Assembly: GCA_009760855.2 (NCBI GenBank)
Contig: WPIO01000008.1
Span: 9,159,501-9,223,500, forward strand
Source: Cristatella mucedo
Taxonomy: Eukaryota; Bryozoa; Phylactolaemata; Cristatellidae
Direction: 5' to 3'
DNA length: 64,000 nucleotides
Of this stretch, positions 1 to 12,879 are shown piece after piece. Position numbers and translations under genes: made by a program. The notes under the pieces are model-generated. The model was not told where the DNA came from and did not search any database. It saw only the letters and a list, made by a program, of their open reading frames with translations. Every line of letters begins with the position of its first letter. The first letter of the stretch is position 1.

Positions 1-2320
1 TAAAACCAAATCCGGAATGTCAAGACTAACAGCTTCGATATACTCGAATAGTATGCTCGTGCTCGACTGTTTCTTTTTTTGACCACTAGCGAGCTAAACT
101 ACTTGCTGTTGCATCCTGTCAGCAAGCGTTTAATTTGTGTCTGCCTCTTCTTATAGTAATTGAATCAACCATTTTTTCCTTAACTTGTGATGCTTGTCAC
201 GCTGATATAGTAGTATTTCTACTTGCCCCATTCTTTCGCTTGTAACGTATTCGCCCACCATTGGCTGAAGGGCAATTGAAAACGTAGACATGCATGCACT
301 TGGATATCGCGTGCACCTTCGTCAAGCCCGAAGCAGTGGAACGAACGTCCTTGGATGGCTACGAGAAGCTCGGAAATCGCACTACCACAAAAGGGCAAGC
401 CAAATCGTTCACGGCATCAACATCGCCAGATGTACGACAAAAATCAGCTAGCCTGCTCCTTAGAGCTTTGAGATCCGGTTTAAGAACGAGATTCTTGTGA
501 TCTGCGATGAGCTCAGGAAGTGAATCGTCCGTATTTCGCAGCACTGGTGCCACAAGCAGCAGAGCCAATCAGTAAAAGAATTGTTTGCTTTCGATTTCCT
601 AATATCCTCCGTAGTTTACTCGACTTAAACGCAGCTCAGATGAATCGTATTCGTCGCCTCATTTTGCAATGGTGCGGAAAAGTCATGATGGCACGCTGAA
701 ATTAAAGCGGACGTGCTATAAGTGGCTTCTTTCATTATAGCTCAAATAGTTTTGCCTGCGTATGAAGAAAGAATGACTACGGGAACCAGCGATATATCGC
801 GATGTCCATGTTGGCATGACAGAATACATTTCATATTTTTGCACCAGCTGTAAATATTAGCACGCTTGTAATACGTCTTTGTATCGCGCCCTAAAGAAGT
901 TTCATCTCTATTCATGAAACTTACGCAGGCAGCGTAACGGTTTCGCTCGAGAGGGAAAATTCTAATCTTTCTGCGGTCGGTTTGCATACACCTACGGGCA
1001 TAGCTTCAGGCTCTCCAAATGCGGGCATGGTATTTTTTTAGATGTTGCTTTTTAAAACAAGTCTTCTCAGATATGCTTTATCGGTTTCCATTCAGACTTC
1101 AGACTAATTCGTTTTCGGAAATGCTTAACAACCCGTATTTTTCTATGCCTCTTCAGCTCGCTTAACTGAAGGCTGCCTAGAAGGCTTCCATATCTTTTTT
1201 GAAATAAGGGAATGAGTTTTTACCGTACAGCAGAGACTTACAGTGCTTGAAGAGTGATACGCCTTTAATGCAAAGCTCAATCTAAAGTCCTCACAGGAAA
1301 ATGCCAGGCTCAGCTGGATGTTAATGAAGGAGTTTCTTCCGGTGCTCCTTTGAGCATAAGAACGTTTTTTTTTAAAGGCTCACTCGGCACGCTGCCTAAC
1401 CGCGATGATCACCAGGGAATAACCGAAGCGCCGGAACCGTGGATGCTGGAATTGAACAGGGCTCGTCTTGGTCGGACATGCGGGAAACTAGAATGCTGTG
1501 TAACGAGCGCTATCCATAGAGCATTCGGCGTCCTTCATAATACCGGCAGCTTATCCCTGGATTACAGTTATCGTTACAGGTGGATAGCTGACAGGCTCAA
1601 GAATTTGTGCGAGTGCGAGCTAGCGACCGAGGCGAGAGCGTGAAGCGGACGAGAGCAGCTCTCCGATACGTTATCACAAGATCTATGCGTATGTAGGAAT
1701 TATACGTGCCTCGCCGCTTCATATGCATTAGCGATATGCAGTCACCCTCGCACGCTTCTCCTGAGTTCCCGATGAATTAACACGTTTTCCTCTAAAGATT
1801 TCTGCTCACCTCAGTGGCATCATTTTCGTGCGAAGTAACCAGCGGAACGATACTTAGCTGACGTGGCCTCTGCGTAACGGCTTTGAGACGTACGTAGCTG
1901 ATATGATTTTGGTGTGCAAACACCATTAAGCTCGCATATTACTAACTCGGCAGAGGCAACTAGTTACTTGCTCGGGGTTAGAAAGGATGAGCGAGAGCGG
2001 CACGGTGCGTTCGTTGTGCGAATATACGGTCTCCTTCAAATTACGACAGAGCTTTTTGTAAGCTTTTTTAGGCGGTAAGATTCTTGATTCGATGAGTGTT
2101 AAACACGCTGCCAGCTAGGTTCGTTGGGACTGTATTTAAAAAAAGCAAGTCAAGCGGCTGGCGCACGTGCGCACGTTGCCTTGGACTTTCTTTCCAAAGA
2201 CGGAGGTTCGACTTTATTTTCTTTTCTCTATAGCGAGCGTCCTTAGCAAGCCTTGTAAAATCTTTAAAGCTACAACTACCACTTTAAAACAATCTAAATA
2301 AATAACGGCTCCTCTACCGA
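1..2320. other. No recognised gene
   Basis: Only short open frames under 100 codons with no domain or splice support. The stretch near 1,040-1,110 weakly resembles 37,290-37,350, hinting that the dispersed repeat at 2.3 kb is part of a larger old unit. Confidence 0.5.
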
Positions 2321-2329
2321 GCTACCTTG

Positions 2330-2640
2330 AACTAGTGCACAGGTGGCCGGTCCCTCGAGCAAGCTATTTTGGCCTCATGGAATAAAGCGTCGGCCGCTTG
2401 CTCAGGTAAAAGCACCTAAATGCTGCGAGCAGAAGGTGCCTCGCGAAATCCTGCCAGTGGCAGCCTCTGCCCGGACGTGCCTCGCGGAAATGCTGAGGCT
2501 GCCTAGAATTTACCGCATCGCTCTGGGCGTCGCTAAGGGAAGCTTTTCGCCCGCGAGCGGCCGCCGGCGGGATTACTTCCGCCGAGAGGTTTTTCCAAGC
2601 CCCGATTTTTCTCCCTCTAACCTGAGGCCTGACTCTTAAT
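2330..2640. repeat. GC-rich dispersed repeat, copy 1
   Basis: The same orientation and order of blocks as at 38,030-38,340. An open frame of 98 codons crosses it (2343-2639) but is not conserved in the other copy, so I do not treat it as a gene. Confidence 0.6.
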
Positions 2641-2793
2641 CTGTCCAGCCTGACCCAGCGTACGTGACCGCAGACAACTCAATCTTACCCGCACTACTAG
2701 CCGTCGTGTACTTTCGCCCGGCCATGTGCTTCTTTCTCTACACCTAATCGGCTCCGAACCTGTCGCCAGGTAGCACTTAATTGAGCTCTACAT

Positions 2794-2880
2794 TTATTAT
2801 GAATATTAATAATATTCTTGATCAAGCGCCCTCAGAGAGCTCAATCTCTGTCTAGACACTTCACGTTTGCCGCATTAAAT
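2794..2880 (-). mobile_element. LINE family A 3' end fragment
   Basis: An AT-rich ATT-like tail, then the minus-strand copy of the family A 3' terminal hairpin (aagcgccctcagagagctcaatctctg...). No coding part is attached. Orientation is minus because the tail is at the low coordinate. Confidence 0.7.
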
Positions 2881-2959
2881 TTAAATATCACCTGACTTTA
2901 CTGCTTCCGAATTTTTAAAGTGGCGGATTAGCTGTTATAAGGCTGTAGCCACAGATTGG

Positions 2960-3050
2960 ACTAGACTATAAAGGATCACCCACAGCAGGACTCGAACCCG
3001 CGACCAGGGTTATGAAGACGAGCACCTTACCTCCTGAGCTTTGACTCAGG
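2960..3050 (-). repeat. tRNA-derived SINE or tRNA pseudogene
   Basis: On the minus strand the sequence has AGCTCAGGAGG (A-box, complement of 3030-3040) and GCGGGTTCGAGTCCTG (B-box; the complement of 2988-2998 is ggttcgagtcc, a perfect RNA polymerase III B-box). The anticodon arm does not pair properly, so a working tRNA is unlikely. A SINE head is the better reading. Confidence 0.65.
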
Positions 3051-3584
3051 TCTCTGCAGCATTTGCAGCTCTGCCAAGGCAGTCCTCAGATGTGCTACTC
3101 AAAACAGTACGTGCTTAGCATAAGGTGCGATGCCGCCATTAGTCAATACCTATCGGCGAGCCTTCGTCGGCTGGTCAGTAAGAACCTCCGTGCACGCTGC
3201 GTTCGTAATATAAGCAGCTCGGCTATCAAACCCGCGACATGTAAGTTTAAAGCGCTAGTAAGCACTCGTTGTGGTACTTGCCGTGCCTCAGAATGTTGTG
3301 AAAGTCGACCGTCGGGGGTAACTGTCATTCAATTTGATATCGAAAGGGTACTATCTGCCAGGCCGGCTACATGCCAACCCAAATGCAATCCGCTAAATCG
3401 GCGTCACTCAGTAATTGGATTGCCTATTAAATTCTGCCTGCTGAATGCAGCCCGATAAAAACTGAGGGTTATAAATCCACGATCGAGCTGTCTAGAATAA
3501 GCGAGATGCATTTCTGCTGACCAAGTCGTGAATGAGGCCCTGCTCTGGTAGCTGCATGTACGAGACCACCACACACACGGGTTT

Positions 3585-4075
3585 ATGATAACAATAATAT
3601 TAATAAAACAGTTTTACAGCACCCTCAGAGAACTTAATGTCTTTCTAGGCACTTTGCATTTGCTGCAAAGGAAACGAGATAGAATAGTTAGTGACAGCAT
3701 GCTCAATAACAACAAGCTTAACATGGTTAGAGATGATATGCACAGAGTCAGCATGCGAATATGGTTCGTGGCAGCATGCACAGTGGCAGTACACATTTGC
3801 ACTCAAATGACGAATCACATGAACCCACTAAATGCTGTAGTCAATATGTGTTATTAGTTTCTGCTTAAATGAGGTCAAGTCTGAGATGTTGTGACGAAAG
3901 TCGGAATAACTGCTCCGGGCTTTGGTAGCACCTGAACTAGAGGTGTGGTCTCCGAAAGAACTGGAGGCTTGTACAAGGAAGAGTTGAACGATTAGATTTC
4001 AAAAAGCAGGTGGTACGATGCTTAGCCCGGTGATGAAGTAAATTTTGTAGGCAGGCTGTAGCAAAAGAATTGCAC
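3585..4075 (-). mobile_element. LINE family A 3' fragment, about 0.5 kb
   Basis: Starts with an ataataa tail and the family hairpin, then matches the 3' UTR and the C-terminal reverse-transcriptase (RT) part as in the copies at 20.7-24.7 kb, for example the agcatgcacagtg and acccactaaatgctgt blocks. It is heavily mutated with no open frame and truncated at about 4,075. Confidence 0.8.
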
Positions 4076-4429
4076 TCAGGCTAGGTGTGGTTGGCTGGGA
4101 CGTTACGGCTGTAATGAGATGAGGGTCAACGGCAAGGCCAGGATTTGACCTATCAGCATGGCCGGATATGTGGTGACGAGAGGTTACCGTGGCTCTTGGG
4201 TAAAGGAAGCTACCTGACTAAGTCGTGGTGTTGGAGGCTACCGGTCTCGCCGAGTTCTGCATCTGAATGGGTGCAGGCGTGCTCCGACGATGCAGCCACT
4301 CATGCAAGGCAACGAGTGCCCAATGCCCGATCGGAGCTAGATAGCAAGCTCGTTGTTGTGGCTTTTATGTTCAGCGTCCCCCTGTAAAGCATGCCCATCG
4401 CCTCAAAAGAGGCGCCGTGTTAAGTGAAA

Positions 4430-5790
4430 GGTTGAACTCAGCTTTCAAAAGTCTGATTCTGGTGCCGATCTAGTCAATTTCGAAGAATTCCTTCAAGTCT
4501 GCAAGAGGAAGCTTAGAAAACCTGTTCAGTCTTTTTTCAGTCTAAAAGTAAAGTCCTGTTAGCGGGACGTAAAATAGATTTATTAGAGGGTAAACAAATT
4601 GCCGGCTAATTCTGAGAGGTCTCACTACCCAGTCATTAGCGGCTCTGCCAACAAGTTTTGATCCTTCGTCACTGAAATAATGTACGCATGCTTGCCCCCA
4701 TACAGCCCCTCTCCGACTGAAGGGATTGCTGAATCGCAATCTGTGACCTTCATAAAGAGACTGTCAGAGGTTTTGAAACGCATTGTGGCTATCTAAATAA
4801 GGTTTAGTAACAAGATCCAGTCTTCTGAAGATCCTATATTACCTCCTCTGTGGTATTCACTGGCAGACAAGCTTAGCACAGCCATAACCAAGATTTTTAA
4901 GGCTTCTCTGGAATAAAGGGCTCTAACCAAGTCATTCTATCTGGCCATCGTTAGACAGATCCCTAAAAAGCCTGGATTCGATGCAGAGTTTCTTGAAAAC
5001 TATCGCCCAGTTTCCCCTATTTCTTTTCCGTCAAAGATTCTTGAAAAAACTGTCGCTGCGCAGCTTGTCAAACACATTGAAAATAATGAATTTAAAAAAC
5101 GTTCAATCGTAGCCCAAGCGTCAGCACTCCACTAAAACTAAAAAACTCCATATATATAACCAATGACACCCTTTGCAGCAAAGATGGCGGGAATGATACT
5201 GCATTAGCCCTGCTAGATCTATTAGCTGACTTCAACCCTACTGATCACAATTATATTATATAACGATAGATGATAACGATTGATTTGGCAGACAAAACAA
5301 TCGCGTGTTTCAAATCTCAATTGTGCGATTTGAATATCTTTGCTATTCAATCCGCGTCGTGTAGAAGTCAGGTCTCATCCACGACCAGTCATCTGCAGAG
5401 TGCCACAAGTGTCCATCCTCGATCCTTTGCTGTTCTCCATTAATACTTAACCTCTGGGAAAAGTAATTTTATTATAACTTGTGTGCTGACAATGATCAGC
5501 GGTGCTTCATAGTTAGACCATAGTAATCTGCTGCAACTACTAATATGTCGAACGCCTGCCTTGTATACAGTTGATCCCGGACGGCGGCAAATTTACTTGA
5601 ACTGAACGACGAGAAAACAGAACTGTTACTCATAGGAGATTTCAAGTGTGTTAGTGGGCTTGCTCGAAGGATTTGCTCTTTCGAAGATTTTCCGGTGCAG
5701 CAGATTACTGTTAAAAGATTAGACAGAAATTGATTTCTCTGAGGGCGCTGTAGAAAACGTATTATTACTATTGTTATCAATGGGTTACGT
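4430..5790 (+). mobile_element. LINE family A, decayed reverse-transcriptase region
   Basis: On the + strand the RT motifs can be read across frames: DPILPPLWYSLADKL near 4,830, ENYRPVSPISFPSKILEKTVAAQL near 4,990-5,070, CADNDQ (a decayed YADDTQ catalytic motif) near 5,490, and LLELNDEKTELLLIG near 5,595-5,635. It ends at 5,720-5,790 with the family A hairpin and an attatta-like tail. Many stops and frameshifts are present. Confidence 0.8.
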
Positions 5791-5824
5791 TGTCCTGCGA
5801 CCACAACCGTGTGCTCGGTATTTA

Positions 5825-6480
5825 TGAGCTATCTTCCACAGCTGCCTAAATTTTGAAAGCTTCGTTAAGAAGACTGCTTTCACAGCTAGCCATCACGTCT
5901 GATCTCCGTCAAAGATTAGGATGTGTCTTCCGTGGTGGCTTGCAAATAATTCAACTTGTTCCTTGGTTCTGTTTCGGCTAGACTATTGAAATTTTCTTTT
6001 TGGTAGTCAACCGAAAAAATAGACTAGACCACTGCCGCTGGTGATGAATATGGCTGCAAGGCTAGTTTGCAAATCCCAAAGATTGACCGAGTTTCTTCTT
6101 TGCTGAAAGAGCAAGGCTGGCTTCCGGTTGATCAACGGATACAGAGTAAAGTTCTTACGCGACCCACAGGGTCGGCCACGGCTTGGCTCAGTCATTCTTA
6201 GCTGAGCTCTTGCACCTGTTTTAACCTCCTTGTGCACTCAGGTCACGTATGGCGAATAAGTTAGCTATTAAATTCCTCAGCTTAAAGAACGTTGGCGACA
6301 GAAGCTTTTACTCTGCAGGTGTGGTATGCTTCCCACTATATCTTTGTTGCTTGAGATGAAGTCTGTAGACTACAGCATGCGTACCGAAAGCCGCTTGGGC
6401 TTTGAGTGAGCTATACAAAACTCTCGGGCTTAGCACCCATTGAGGCTTTGTAGAGTTTCGGACAGTGATAGATTACAACT
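5825..6480 (+). mobile_element. LINE family B, decayed 3' part
   Basis: Parallels the better-preserved copy at 43,930-44,880 almost throughout: ttcrttaagaagactgc, atggctgcaaggct, gttgatcaacggatacagagtaaagttctta, ttggcgacagaagctt and the 3' gcgtaccgaaagccgcttgggct. It is riddled with stops. The end, gacagtgatagattac, matches the (TTACA) start of the other copy. Confidence 0.8.
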
Positions 6481-6486
6481 GTCGAC

Positions 6487-6775
6487 ACTTAGCACACAGC
6501 GAAGCCTTTGTTCTGCACGCATAAGCAGCTCCAAACTAGTCAGCCGGTAGGACCCAACACATTTAAGCTCTTGTTCTTCATATGCAGGCAGCACTGCATC
6601 CGACAACAAGTAGCATACAGCCAAGCTCTTGTTCTGCAGCTGCTCCATACCAGTGAGCCGGTGCTCCACCCAGATAAACTGTTGCTTTGCACTAGTAAGC
6701 AACTCCGAGCCATTCAGCCGGTAGCATACAGCCAAGCTTTAGTTCTGCACTCATAGGCAGCTCTGCATCAGCTAT
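6487..6775 (+). repeat. Degenerate minisatellite, about five units of 53-63 bp
   Basis: Recurring blocks catacagccaagctcttgttctgca and gcagctccraaccagtcagccggtag alternate about five times with substitutions and small length changes. It sits right after the end of the family B LINE at 6,480. Short open frames occur on both strands through the array; they are by-products of the repeat. Confidence 0.7.
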
Positions 6776-6779
6776 GACT

Positions 6780-8660
6780 ATTGTTCTGTATGTACAGAAC
6801 AGATAACAGACTTTATAATACGAGGTATAATAGAGCCCCTAAAATTAACTGATGCACATGTCTCATATGAAAAATCAGATAACTTCTGCTCCAAAGGTAC
6901 TGGACCCAGTCGCCTGTGGGCTGATCGACTGAGCCGATGATTGGCCTGTCTTTCCAGCTGCAGCAAGCCTCTAGCCTCTCCAAGCTTCTCTAAGTAGTCT
7001 GCAATCTGTGGCACTGTCAGTTGTGTGCTATTTAGCACAAGATCGTGAGGGCTGAATGAACCTCAGCACTACGGAAGCAAGCCGTTTGGCATAGGCAGGT
7101 CTACTTAAAGCTAAGCGAAATCAAAATGCATCCGACTCCAATACTCACAACAGCTGATGACTAGGTGACACCCATACCCCAGTAGAAGTCTCCTGGAAAC
7201 CTTGCCATGCGGTTCACTGGTGGCCGGCCTCGGTTTGGCCCCCCCTAGGACTTCCTGGCTGCCAGAGAAGTCTTTACAAACGTGTCGTGCGATTCCACGT
7301 TGGTTATAACTAGTCGAAAAACGCAGCACTCGCAATGGCGCTAGTCTCAGCCGACATCTGCCGAATACTGGCGACGCCTGAACCTTCCAGCACAGTAAGC
7401 TCTCATATCTTCACATATAAAGTCCGTCTCCATAATGTCGACCTGTCTGTTCAAAAGCAGGCGCCTATTACAGCAATGAGTTCAGCAGCTGCCATGCCGA
7501 ACACCTGCCTGCCTCTGTGGCCTTGATCTCAGGTCAGCTCTGATGCTAATGCCAAGTCTCGAATCACAACTGCCTGTCTAATTCACGGGGGCCGAGTTTT
7601 TATGAAGCCGCGGCCATAGAATGTCGCACAATTGCATAATCGTGAATAAAGATTAACAGCCGTAATCTGGCTCGTTTAGCTGACGTAGCCCCTTCAGTGC
7701 CACTCCTTAAAGGAAGGCCGTCCTTGGCCGTGATAAAAATAAACTAGCAGCCAGCTATGGTAGGTGTCAACCATTGACTTCGCCACTTTGTCAGGTTTTG
7801 ACGCAAAGTGCTACTGGGGATTTTCGGGACTTCTTCTAAGTTGCCACTGCGGCTGTCTTGAGCTCATCTTTCTAGCCAACAGCCGTTCCGATACCAAAGA
7901 GCTGGACTGAAAAGCGTCTCCAGAGCTCCTCAACCATTCACACATATAGATTGTCAGCACTTCACTTGGCTAGAGACAAAAGAATGCCCTAAGCCGTAGT
8001 GCTACTATTATGGATACCTGAAACGATCTCATACTGAAACGAGATTAGTGCTCACACCACGGGGGATGAGAAAACCTCCCCGAACCGTGCGAACGAGCCA
8101 TTGTGACTTCATTTTACCATGTTGAATACTGGCATTTCCACCGCAACCAAGTCTTCTTAGCTAGACCAGAGGCTGGCTAAGATTTCGAACTACTAGGCCG
8201 TTTCAGGAGGTCAATGAGGCACTCTAGGCCCGTTGAAACCGCATCACTCAGCTGGCCTGCCGTCGTGGGCGTGGCCAGACGAACTAGAAAATAAAAAGCT
8301 AAAACTGACGTACATATACGAACGGCTGTGAACAAGATTAACAGAATGGTGAGTTGTTGGCAGCTTGCTTACAAGCCGTCATCTTCTTGGGTGGTTATGC
8401 TGTCAGCCATTATATTTCAAAGATTGGTGGTTGTGATTAGCATAAGATGCCATTGGCATTGTGATGGTTGAAAAAGTGTAATGCCTTTCGGTCACTGAGC
8501 CCAAGTCAGCAAGGCAATTTAGAGAATCCCGTTCGCAAGCATATTGGGTCTATGTGAGGGAACATGTGCCTCACGAGCCTGGGAGGACCGGGCAATGGCC
8601 CTACGAGGGATCAGACTGCCTAAGCAGCAGCAGGCTTTCGGGTGGTTGAGGGACGGACAA
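6780..8660. other. No recognised gene
   Basis: Frames up to 86 codons on both strands (6778-7038, 7111-7335, 7335-7526) overlap each other and show no domain, start context or splice support. No repeat family was recognised. Confidence 0.5.
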
Positions 8661-8664
8661 TTGC

Positions 8665-8696
8665 TATCTATATATAATGCTGTATATCTCTATATC

Positions 8697-8736
<40 letters not shown>

Positions 8737-8840
8737 GGCTATCTATATATGTATATATATATATATATATATATGGCTATATATATATATATATATATAT
8801 ATATGGCTATATATATATATATATATGGCTATATATAATG
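8665..8840. repeat. TA-rich microsatellite with GGCT interruptions
   Basis: Alternating TA with GGCT punctuations at 8737, 8775, 8805 and 8827. The spacing between punctuations shrinks (38, 30, 22). YIYIY-type open frames here are artefacts. Confidence 0.95.
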
Positions 8841-8844
8841 ATGG

Positions 8845-11270
8845 CTCTACAGTGCAAAGCGACGCATGCAAGGAATATAAGGGCTGCCCTATGAGTACGA
8901 GAGAGCCAGATCGCTCAACGCCGCTCAGCATAAGATACGAGTGCATACGAGTGCATAAACTGGGATTGGCCGGCATGGTTTCTGAATAAAGTGCTTGGTA
9001 TTGGAGCTAGGAGACCTGTTGCTCGGTCGCTCTTCCCAGCCTGCCGACAGGTCGAGCTGAGGGCTGTGGCGGACTTGTTCTCTGCAAGATAGAGAATGAT
9101 ATCGAATCAATAAGAAAGTGTGTATAGAGTCATGAAATCGTAGCTACAGTGTACATTTTGGTGTACAGCATATTGTACCTGGAAGCTGTTGAATCCCAAT
9201 CAGCTAGATCGGAGATTGCCCCAAGCATGCCCTTTCACGGGTCGGTTGGAGGAGGACCACTAATTAAATGCTTGCTTTCTTGATCCCAGCTTCAGGTTCT
9301 ACTTTCAGGACTAACGACAGCTATTCATTTGTTTACACAAGAATTAATCTTCGAAGCATTGAAAACTCATTCAGTCTTTATAAGTCGTGCAGTTGGTCGA
9401 GCCTTTTTACATAGGCTGCTATTAAAGACCGAATCTGTATGGCCCAGGCGTTGTGAACTTCCTGCTGTTTGCAAAAGTAGCCTGCAAAGCTAGTTTTCCA
9501 GCAAAACTGCCATTGGTCGTACTGACTGAAGCACAAGATCTTGGCTATGTGAAATTCTGCTTCTATATGCACTTATAGCAGCAGCAGTTGACTTCGCATG
9601 CCTATGTAGTGAGGAGTTGTCTATCAGTCCTACTAAAACCCTCTGCTTAATATATGAAGACCTTGCAAGTTATCTTGAGTGTCCACGGACCAATATGTAC
9701 CCGTAACTCTCTGCCTCACGTTGCTCAGCATCGAGTGGGTTCTGAAGGAGCTGGAGTAAGGGGCGATGTATCGGCTTACAAAAATAATCGGCCGTCTGGT
9801 GTCGACGCCTCGATCATGTGTGTGCTACGACTGCTGCTGATAGGCCAGGCTACTCGGTTAAGCGTTCCCACGTTTACTGTTTCTCATTTGTTGCTCGTCT
9901 TCAAAGATGACCATGCTGCTGCGGCCCTGTTGCCCCTTGCATTGATCCGAAGGGCAGCTAAGCGGCCTGCAAAGGTAAAGGTCGATGCCCTTGAGAAAAC
10001 GTGTAAGCCTTTATTGACGACTTAGTGCTATGACGATTACTGATTGACTACTGATGCACCACTCATCTTAAGCCGTACCGTCATGATATTACTATAAATA
10101 CCAACAAATTCGAAAAATTCCATTTAGATATAAATATGTCACATTAAAACACACACACAGGTTGATGATTATGATGATTATTATAACGTCAGTATGCCCG
10201 GTTTTACTTTATCGATACCTGTTTAGGTCAGCAATCTTAGTGCGAGATTTCTTCAAGTTTATATAAATGCCAACAGAACGATTATTAAATTCCCGATTTA
10301 TTATCGTCCAGTGCCACCTCTTGTCGTTCATCTACAACAAGATTCGATGGCTCAATGTTTTGGTATTTTCTGCATAGTGAACTTCGTGGAAATCAACTTA
10401 ATGTTGGGTTAGTAGTGGCTTAATAATGGGCTAGCTTCAACTTTTGCTTATATTTGTATACGATTGGCTCTTGGTGCATATGTTATGTACTCTTTCTTCT
10501 AGATTGCCAAGAAAAAAAGCAGCCAATATCTCAAGAAATTCTCGCTAGACCCAACAACAATTCAGTCGGTCACCCTCTGAGCAACTGCACCGTTTTCTTA
10601 GGTTACACATCCAACATGGTGTCGTGTAGAGTACGTAAGATAATACGTTATCTGGCACAGCACAACATGGTATGGTATTTAGTTGGAATCCTTTAGTAGT
10701 CCTGGCATACATTGATACTATCATATGATGTAAACTTTAGATGTTGTGAGCATGTTGCATTTCGCTCGTGCACAATTTATTTCATTCGTGATTCAACATT
10801 TTGTAGTGCACAGTGTCAAGAGAGAATTCTCTTCCTTAGATTTCAAAGCTTTCTGGCTGCTTTTTCACTGATAAAATTAGGCTGGAAGAATTTGTCCTTG
10901 TGTTTGGCTGCAGTATATATTTACCAGTGTGATTACTTATGAAAGATTCGTTTTCTAAAAAAAATATTTCTATGCATTACTGTTTATTTAACCATAGCTG
11001 TATCTGGAATGTTCTGGAAATAAGTGTAATCCACTGTTATTATTAATTTCATAAAAATAGCTTTCTCGGCAGTAATAGCTTTTTTCTCTGATTTTGAGGG
11101 ACAGCAAATTGGGCAACAGCTCGGGAGCGAACATAAAATATAAATGTGATTCAGTCTTATCCAGGCTCGGGGGAGACGGGCACTAGCAAAGACCAGTGGC
11201 CTGAGTAGGAATAAACCTGCCTGCTGTAATTTCGATCTGCTGCTTTTCTCGATCGAGCACCCAATTTGTA
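8845..11270. other. No recognised gene
   Basis: The longest frame, 9654-10025 (123 codons, +), has no recognised motif and unremarkable composition, so it is not called. 10.4-11.2 kb is AT-rich with nothing identifiable. Confidence 0.5.
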
Positions 11271-11272
11271 AC

Positions 11273-11546
<274 letters not shown>

Positions 11547-12099
11547 TGGGACGCTTAGAGCCGTAGCTGTAACCTTAGCATATCTATAATTCCCATAAAT
11601 TATGTGCTAATAAACATTTCTGTGTTACCTCGCACTCCTTTGGCTATATATGTACAATTTTAAATGAGGTCGCGAAGCATTTCTAGTAAGCCTGGCATGA
11701 GGGTTTTATGTCGCATCTGTTATCTTCTGCCAATTCCTCGGAGCTAGGATACTTTGTACGAGGTGGACGAGGATTAGGTAGGAAAAGGTGGACGCATCCT
11801 GGGAGAACGAAGCAGTGTAGGCAAGTGGCCTAGCGAGACCTTTCAGCGAAAGGGGACAAAGTTACAAAATTGCGCCTCTCCACGTGTCAAACAATGCTGC
11901 AAAAAAGCTCAATCACAGGAGAAATCGAAAAAAAGACGCTAGCAAGCATGTCGAGTCGCGAACGTTCTATTACCAGCAGTAAAGGTATAATGTAGCTATC
12001 GCGGCTATAATTTATAGCTAAATTTGTTTGCCTCGACTGTGGCAGACTGGTCATTTACAGTTTGAAATTAAATAGTTTCTATTGTCTTTTCTCCATGCT

Positions 12100-12560
12100 T
12101 AAAACGGCCCAAACAGAGAGTTGATCTCATCCCAAAGATGCTCTTAAATATGGCATAGCTATTTCCAGCTTGCTCGAGGAACTTTCAGAATTGGCAACTG
12201 ATACAGCTATGGTGAGAAGAACCTGCAAAGACAACTCACATTAGAGAAACCATCTTCACTATAACTAAAAATGATAGACACGTGTTCTAGTTAGGTCTAT
12301 GGGGCCAAGTCGTAACATGTGGCAAGAAGCATTTTACAGTCGCATAGTATGCTGTAAAGCTATATTTCACTAACGTTTGAAAATAGAAGCCTCCAAGATC
12401 TAAAAATAACTGGCAGAGTTTGGTCTGGTCAATGGTCTTCAAAAGCTTCTTAACTTTTAATAAGAAACCAAATTTGCAATCGACATCTGTGAGCCGGAAA
12501 ATCTAGTTGTAATATCTTGTCAGAGATAGCCTATGCTGGTATTCGTTATCTTGAAATCTT
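12100..12560 (-). mobile_element. Possible very old LINE reverse-transcriptase fragment
   Basis: On the minus strand near 12,460 a KTIDQTKL stretch resembles the RT 'AFDTIDH' motif. It is followed over about 60 codons by a hydrophobic run of the right length. No YADD motif, hairpin or tail was seen. The call is weak. Confidence 0.3.
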
Positions 12561-12879
12561 CCTCTCTAACGTCAGACCAACATCTTGAGCCAGTTCTCCG
12601 AGCATCAATGTCCTTCTGCGGATTCTTCGTCCAATGCTACTACCCACAATCCACTTCTCTTTTTGGTATCTAGCACTGATTCTTGGCACAGGACTTCTCG
12701 AAGTCTTGACCACTCAATGTCATGTCAAGAGAGTGGTGGTCGTAAAAAGATGTCTTTGGAGTTCATCTTTGGATCGTGCAGTCTTTTTCGAACACAATTA
12801 ATTATTATTGATCATATCATTAATCAAATTAGAGCAAACCTAGTCGATGTACCAAGGTCCTTGGCTTTGTAAAGATTCC

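Noticed and set aside
2960-3050. Functional tRNA gene
   Set aside because: B-box is perfect but the anticodon and acceptor stems do not pair.
3063-3458. 131-codon + strand frame
   Set aside because: Overlaps a tRNA-like SINE region and has an unlikely residue mix; no domain seen.
6430-6756. CRISPR-like spacing of repeats
   Set aside because: Units are contiguous degenerate tandem repeats without distinct spacers, in a eukaryotic genome.
8544-8989. YIYIY-type frames on both strands
   Set aside because: By-products of the TA-rich microsatellite.
9654-10025. 123-codon + strand frame
   Set aside because: Longest frame in that region, but no recognisable motif, no splice evidence and ordinary composition for a chance frame.
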